Shown one piece after another: positions 5,573 to 8,437 of a stretch of 8,437 bases of DNA. The stretch covers positions 1-8,437 of the forward strand of contig JBGOTT010000175.1 of NCBI GenBank assembly GCA_041476585.1, in the 5' to 3' direction. Within the stretch, counting starts at the first letter, position 1. Each line of letters opens with the position of its first letter. Source of the stretch: JADGRQ01 sp041476585 (GTDB lineage Bacteria > Pseudomonadota > Gammaproteobacteria > Burkholderiales > SG8-39). The position numbers were made by a program, and so were the translations under genes. The notes beneath the pieces were generated by a model. That model was not told the origin of the DNA and made no database searches. It worked only from the letters and a program-made list of their open reading frames with translations.

Positions 5573-7030
5573 TCAGCGCGGTAGCTGCGAGGTTCCCATC
5601 AGAAACTCGTCCACCGCGCGCGCGCACTGGCGGCCTTCGCGGATCGCCCACACCACGAGCGACTGTCCGCGGCGCATGTCACCGGCCGCAAAGACCTTGG
5701 GTGCGCTGGTCGCGTAGCAACCCGCACCGTCGGTCGTGGCATTCGCGTTGCCGCGCGCGTCCTTTTCCGCGCCGAATGCCTCGAGTACCGATGCATAGGG
5801 ACTGACGAAACCCATCGCGAGCAGCACCAGGTCCGCAGGCAGCGTGAACTCGGAACCCGGCAATTCGCTCATCTTGCCGTTGTTCCACTCGAGGCGCACG
5901 ACCCTGAGCGCCTGGACCTTGCCGTTCTTACCGATGAACGCCTTCGTGCCGACCGACCAGTCGCGCTGGCAGCCCTCCTCTTGCGAAGAGGAGGTGCGCA
6001 GCCGCTGCGGCCAGTACGGCCACACCGGATTCTTATCGACATCGGGCGGCATCGCCAGCAACTCGAACTGGGTGACCGATTTCGCGCCGTGGCGGTTGGA
6101 CGTGCCGACGCAGTCGGAGCCGGTATCGCCGCCGCCGATGATCACCACGTGCTTGCCCTTCGCCCACAGCTCGCGCACGCCCGCGTCGCCCGCAACCCGG
6201 CGATTCTGCAACGGCAGGAAGTCCATCGCGAATTCGATCCCGTCCAGCGCGCGCCCGGGTACCGGCAAGTCGCGCGGCTGCTCGGCGCCACCGGCGAGCA
6301 CCATCGCGTCGAACTCCGCGGCAAGATGTTTTGCGTCGACCGGAATCGCCTGCGCGTTGCCGGCGCCCACCGGCGCACCGCCCACGACATGGTTGACGCG
6401 GAACTCGACGCCTTCGGCGCGCATTTGCTCGAGGCGCCGGTCGATGATCGACTTCTCCATCTTGAAGTCGGGAATGCCATAGCGCAGCAGCCCGCCGATT
6501 CGGTCGTTCTTCTCGAACACCACGACGTCGTGGCCGGCGCGCGCGAGCTGCTGCGCGCACGCAAGCCCCGCCGGGCCGGAACCGATCACGGCGACCTTCC
6601 TGCCGGTCTCGTGTGCCGGTGGCAGCGGCGGTACCCAACCCTCCTGCCACGCCTTGTCGATGATCGCGTGCTCGATCGATTTGATGCCGACAGGATCCTC
6701 GATGATGCGCAGCACGCACGCCTCCTCGCACGGCGCGGGGCAGATGCGGCCGGTGAATTCGGGAAAGTTGTTGGTCGAGTGAAGCGTCTCGATCGCGTTC
6801 TTCCAGTCCTGCCTGTAAACCAGGTCGTTGAAATCGGGGATCACGTTGTTGACCGGGCAGCCCTGCATGCAGAACGGGATGCCGCAGTCCATGCAGCGCG
6901 CGCCCTGGATTCCCGCCTGCTCGTCCGTCAGTTGCCGAAAGAACTCGCGATAGTGCTGCTTGCGCTGCGCGGGCGCTTCGTGCGCCTCCTCGAGGCGCTC
7001 GTACTCGAGGAATCCGGTGACCTTACCCAT
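5573..7030 (-). CDS. gltD: Glutamate synthase [NADPH], small (beta) subunit
   Basis: GltD passes electrons from NADPH through FAD and iron-sulphur clusters to GltB, for the reaction glutamine + 2-oxoglutarate + NADPH to two glutamates, in the cytoplasm. The 485 residues fit the family. The N-terminal region holds two cysteine groups for [4Fe-4S] clusters: Cys46, 49, 54, 58 in CMDCGIPFCMQGCP, and Cys97, 101, 105 in CPAPCEEAC. The FAD-binding GSGPAG is at 150-155, followed by FEKNDRIGGLLRYGIPDFK. The NADPH-binding GGGDTG is at 299-304, and a second FAD motif, VFAAGDMRRGQSLVVWAI, lies near the C-terminus. It starts 21 bases after gltB stops. No clear Shine-Dalgarno motif precedes the ATG, so translation may depend on ribosomes arriving from gltB. 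No strong terminator is seen after its stop. Confidence 0.97.
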   Translation of the reverse strand: MGKVTGFLEYERLEEAHEAPAQRKQHYREFFRQLTDEQAGIQGARCMDCGIPFCMQGCPVNNVIPDFNDLVYRQDWKNAIETLHSTNNFPEFTGRICPAPCEEACVLRIIEDPVGIKSIEHAIIDKAWQEGWVPPLPPAHETGRKVAVIGSGPAGLACAQQLARAGHDVVVFEKNDRIGGLLRYGIPDFKMEKSIIDRRLEQMRAEGVEFRVNHVVGGAPVGAGNAQAIPVDAKHLAAEFDAMVLAGGAEQPRDLPVPGRALDGIEFAMDFLPLQNRRVAGDAGVRELWAKGKHVVIIGGGDTGSDCVGTSNRHGAKSVTQFELLAMPPDVDKNPVWPYWPQRLRTSSSQEEGCQRDWSVGTKAFIGKNGKVQALRVVRLEWNNGKMSELPGSEFTLPADLVLLAMGFVSPYASVLEAFGAEKDARGNANATTDGAGCYATSAPKVFAAGDMRRGQSLVVWAIREGRQCARAVDEFLMGTSQLPR

Positions 7031-7051
7031 GCGGCGAGCGTTGACGCGGCC

Positions 7052-8437
7052 CTAGGCCGCCACCCTCTTGTGCGCGGCGGCGAGCTCGCCGAGCGCGCGG
7101 CGGTACTCCTTCGGGAAGATCTTCACGAAGCGCGGCCGGTATGCCGCCCAGTTCTCGAGAATCTCGCCCGCGCGCCGGCTGCCGGTGTACCTGGCGTGCT
7201 TTTCGATCAGGCGCCTGAGGATCGCCTCGTCCGCCTCGCCGAGGTGCCACAGATCGCGAGACAGCTTCGCCTGCTGCTCCGATTCGGCGAACACCGATTC
7301 GAGCTCGACCATCGCAGTGTTGCAGTACTTCACGAACTCGCCTTCCAGATCGAGCACATAGGCGATGCCGCCTGACATGCCCGCGGCGAAGTTGCGCCCG
7401 GTCACGCCGAGCACGGCCACCGTGCCGCCGGTCATGTATTCGCAGCAGTGGTCGCCGACGCCCTCGATCACCGCCTGCGCGCCGGAGTTGCGCACCGCGA
7501 AGCGCTCGCCCGCCACGCCCCTGAAGTACGCCTCGCCCGCGATTGCGCCGTACAGCACCACGTTGCCGGTGATGATGTTCTCGGTCGGCTCGCCGCGGAA
7601 CTTGGGCGAGGGCTGGACGCTGATGCGTCCGCCAGACAGGCCCTTGCCGCAGTAGTCGTTGGTGTCGCCCACCAGGTCGAGCGTTACGCCCTTGGCGAGG
7701 AATGCGCCGAAGCTCTGCCCCGCTGATCCTGCGAAGCGCACATGGATCGTATCGTGGGGCAGTCCTTCGTGGCCGTAGCGCTTCGCGATCTCCCACGAAA
7801 GCATGGTGCCGACGGTGCGGTTGATGTTGCGGATCGGCATGTCGATCGCGACCTTCTCGCCGCGTTCGAGCGCGGACTGCGCGAGCTCGATGAGCCGGTT
7901 GTCGAGCGCGCGCGCGAGGCCATGGTCCTGCTTTTCGCAGTGGTAGCGCGCCACGTCAGCCGGCATCTGCGGCATGAAGAAGATCTTGGAGAAATCGAGC
8001 CCTTTCGCCTTCCAATGGCCGATGCCCTTCTTCATCTCGAGCAGGTCGGTGCGGCCGATGAGCTCATTGAACCTGCGCATGCCGAGCCCTGCCATCAGCT
8101 CGCGCACTTCCTCGGCGACGAAGAAGAAGTACTTGACGACGTGCTCGGGCTTGCCATCGAACTTTTTCCTCAGCACCGGGTCCTGGGTGGCGATGCCCAC
8201 CGGGCAGGTGTTGAGGTGGCATTTGCGCATCATGATGCAGCCTTCGACGACCAGCGGGGCCGTGGCGAAGCCGAACTCGTCGGCGCCGAGTATGGCGCCG
8301 ACCACGACGTCGCGCCCGGTTTTCATCTGCCCGTCAACCTGCACTGCGATGCGGCCGCGCAGGCGGTTGAGCACTAGCGTCTGCTGTGTCTCGGCGAGCC
8401 CCAGCTCCCACGGCGTGCCGGCGTGCTTGATCGACGA
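7052..8437 (-). CDS. gltB: Glutamate synthase [NADPH], large (alpha) subunit, C-terminal part cut by window edge
   Basis: The reading frame is open to the right edge and gives the last 461 of about 1,500 residues. It begins inside the FMN-binding synthase domain with SSIKHAGTPWELGLAETQQT, and QVDGQMKTGRDVV follows. The [3Fe-4S] cluster cysteines are visible in CIMMRKCHLNTCPVG (pattern C-x5-C-x4-C). The rest is the C-terminal GXGXG beta-helix domain, with GGRISVQPSP, ENIITGNVVLYGAIAGEAYFRG, RNSGAQAVIEGVGDHCCEYM and GRNFAAGMSGGIAYVLD as its repeated glycine-rich turns. The GTG near 8374 is internal, not the start. The N-terminal glutaminase domain and the gltBD promoter lie outside the window. 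gltD follows after 21 bases in the standard gltB-gltD operon order. The stop is TAG at 7052-7054. Confidence 0.98.
   Translation of the reverse strand, partial: SSIKHAGTPWELGLAETQQTLVLNRLRGRIAVQVDGQMKTGRDVVVGAILGADEFGFATAPLVVEGCIMMRKCHLNTCPVGIATQDPVLRKKFDGKPEHVVKYFFFVAEEVRELMAGLGMRRFNELIGRTDLLEMKKGIGHWKAKGLDFSKIFFMPQMPADVARYHCEKQDHGLARALDNRLIELAQSALERGEKVAIDMPIRNINRTVGTMLSWEIAKRYGHEGLPHDTIHVRFAGSAGQSFGAFLAKGVTLDLVGDTNDYCGKGLSGGRISVQPSPKFRGEPTENIITGNVVLYGAIAGEAYFRGVAGERFAVRNSGAQAVIEGVGDHCCEYMTGGTVAVLGVTGRNFAAGMSGGIAYVLDLEGEFVKYCNTAMVELESVFAESEQQAKLSRDLWHLGEADEAILRRLIEKHARYTGSRRAGEILENWAAYRPRFVKIFPKEYRRALGELAAAHKRVAA

Noticed and set aside
5981..7375. A 464-codon plus-strand open frame opposite gltD and gltB
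   Set aside because: Antisense to two enzymes with conserved cofactor motifs; Arg/Ala/His-rich with no family signature.

Overview
The window is a high-G+C (roughly two-thirds by eye) piece of a Gram-negative chromosome. Gene content and protein style suggest a betaproteobacterium: NADPH-type GltB/GltD, 456-residue GlmU beside a 605-residue GlmS, a UrtA-type urea-binding protein, and a sigma-54/NtrC promoter. I infer the group from sequence style only. Every intact gene is on the minus strand, so transcription runs from high to low coordinates.

In transcription order: the C-terminal third of gltB (glutamate synthase large subunit, cut by the right edge), then gltD 21 bases later. Next comes a 368-base gap holding a broken piece of phnE (phosphonate transporter permease) on the opposite strand, a perfect 9-bp inverted repeat and a possible glmU promoter. 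Then glmU, glmS (overlapping glmU by one base) and an FAD-dependent oxidoreductase of the phytoene-desaturase-like/PYROXD2 type 11 bases after glmS form an apparent operon. Last is the start of urtA, cut by the left edge, preceded by a 183-base regulatory region.

The genes share a nitrogen and glutamine theme. GltBD makes glutamate from glutamine and 2-oxoglutarate. GlmS spends glutamine nitrogen to make glucosamine-6-phosphate, and GlmU finishes UDP-N-acetylglucosamine for peptidoglycan and lipopolysaccharide. UrtA captures urea for import. The oxidoreductase has no assigned substrate.

I found no previously undescribed multigene system; the proteins are mostly core metabolism. The items that deserve a second look are: (1) a textbook sigma-54 promoter for urtA with two upstream NtrC-type dyads 42 bp apart; (2) an oxidoreductase whose only sensible start codon is ACG, placed correctly behind a good ribosome binding site; (3) an internally deleted phnE relic whose N- and C-terminal ends are joined in frame; (4) a possible leaderless glmU promoter overlapped by the inverted repeat.
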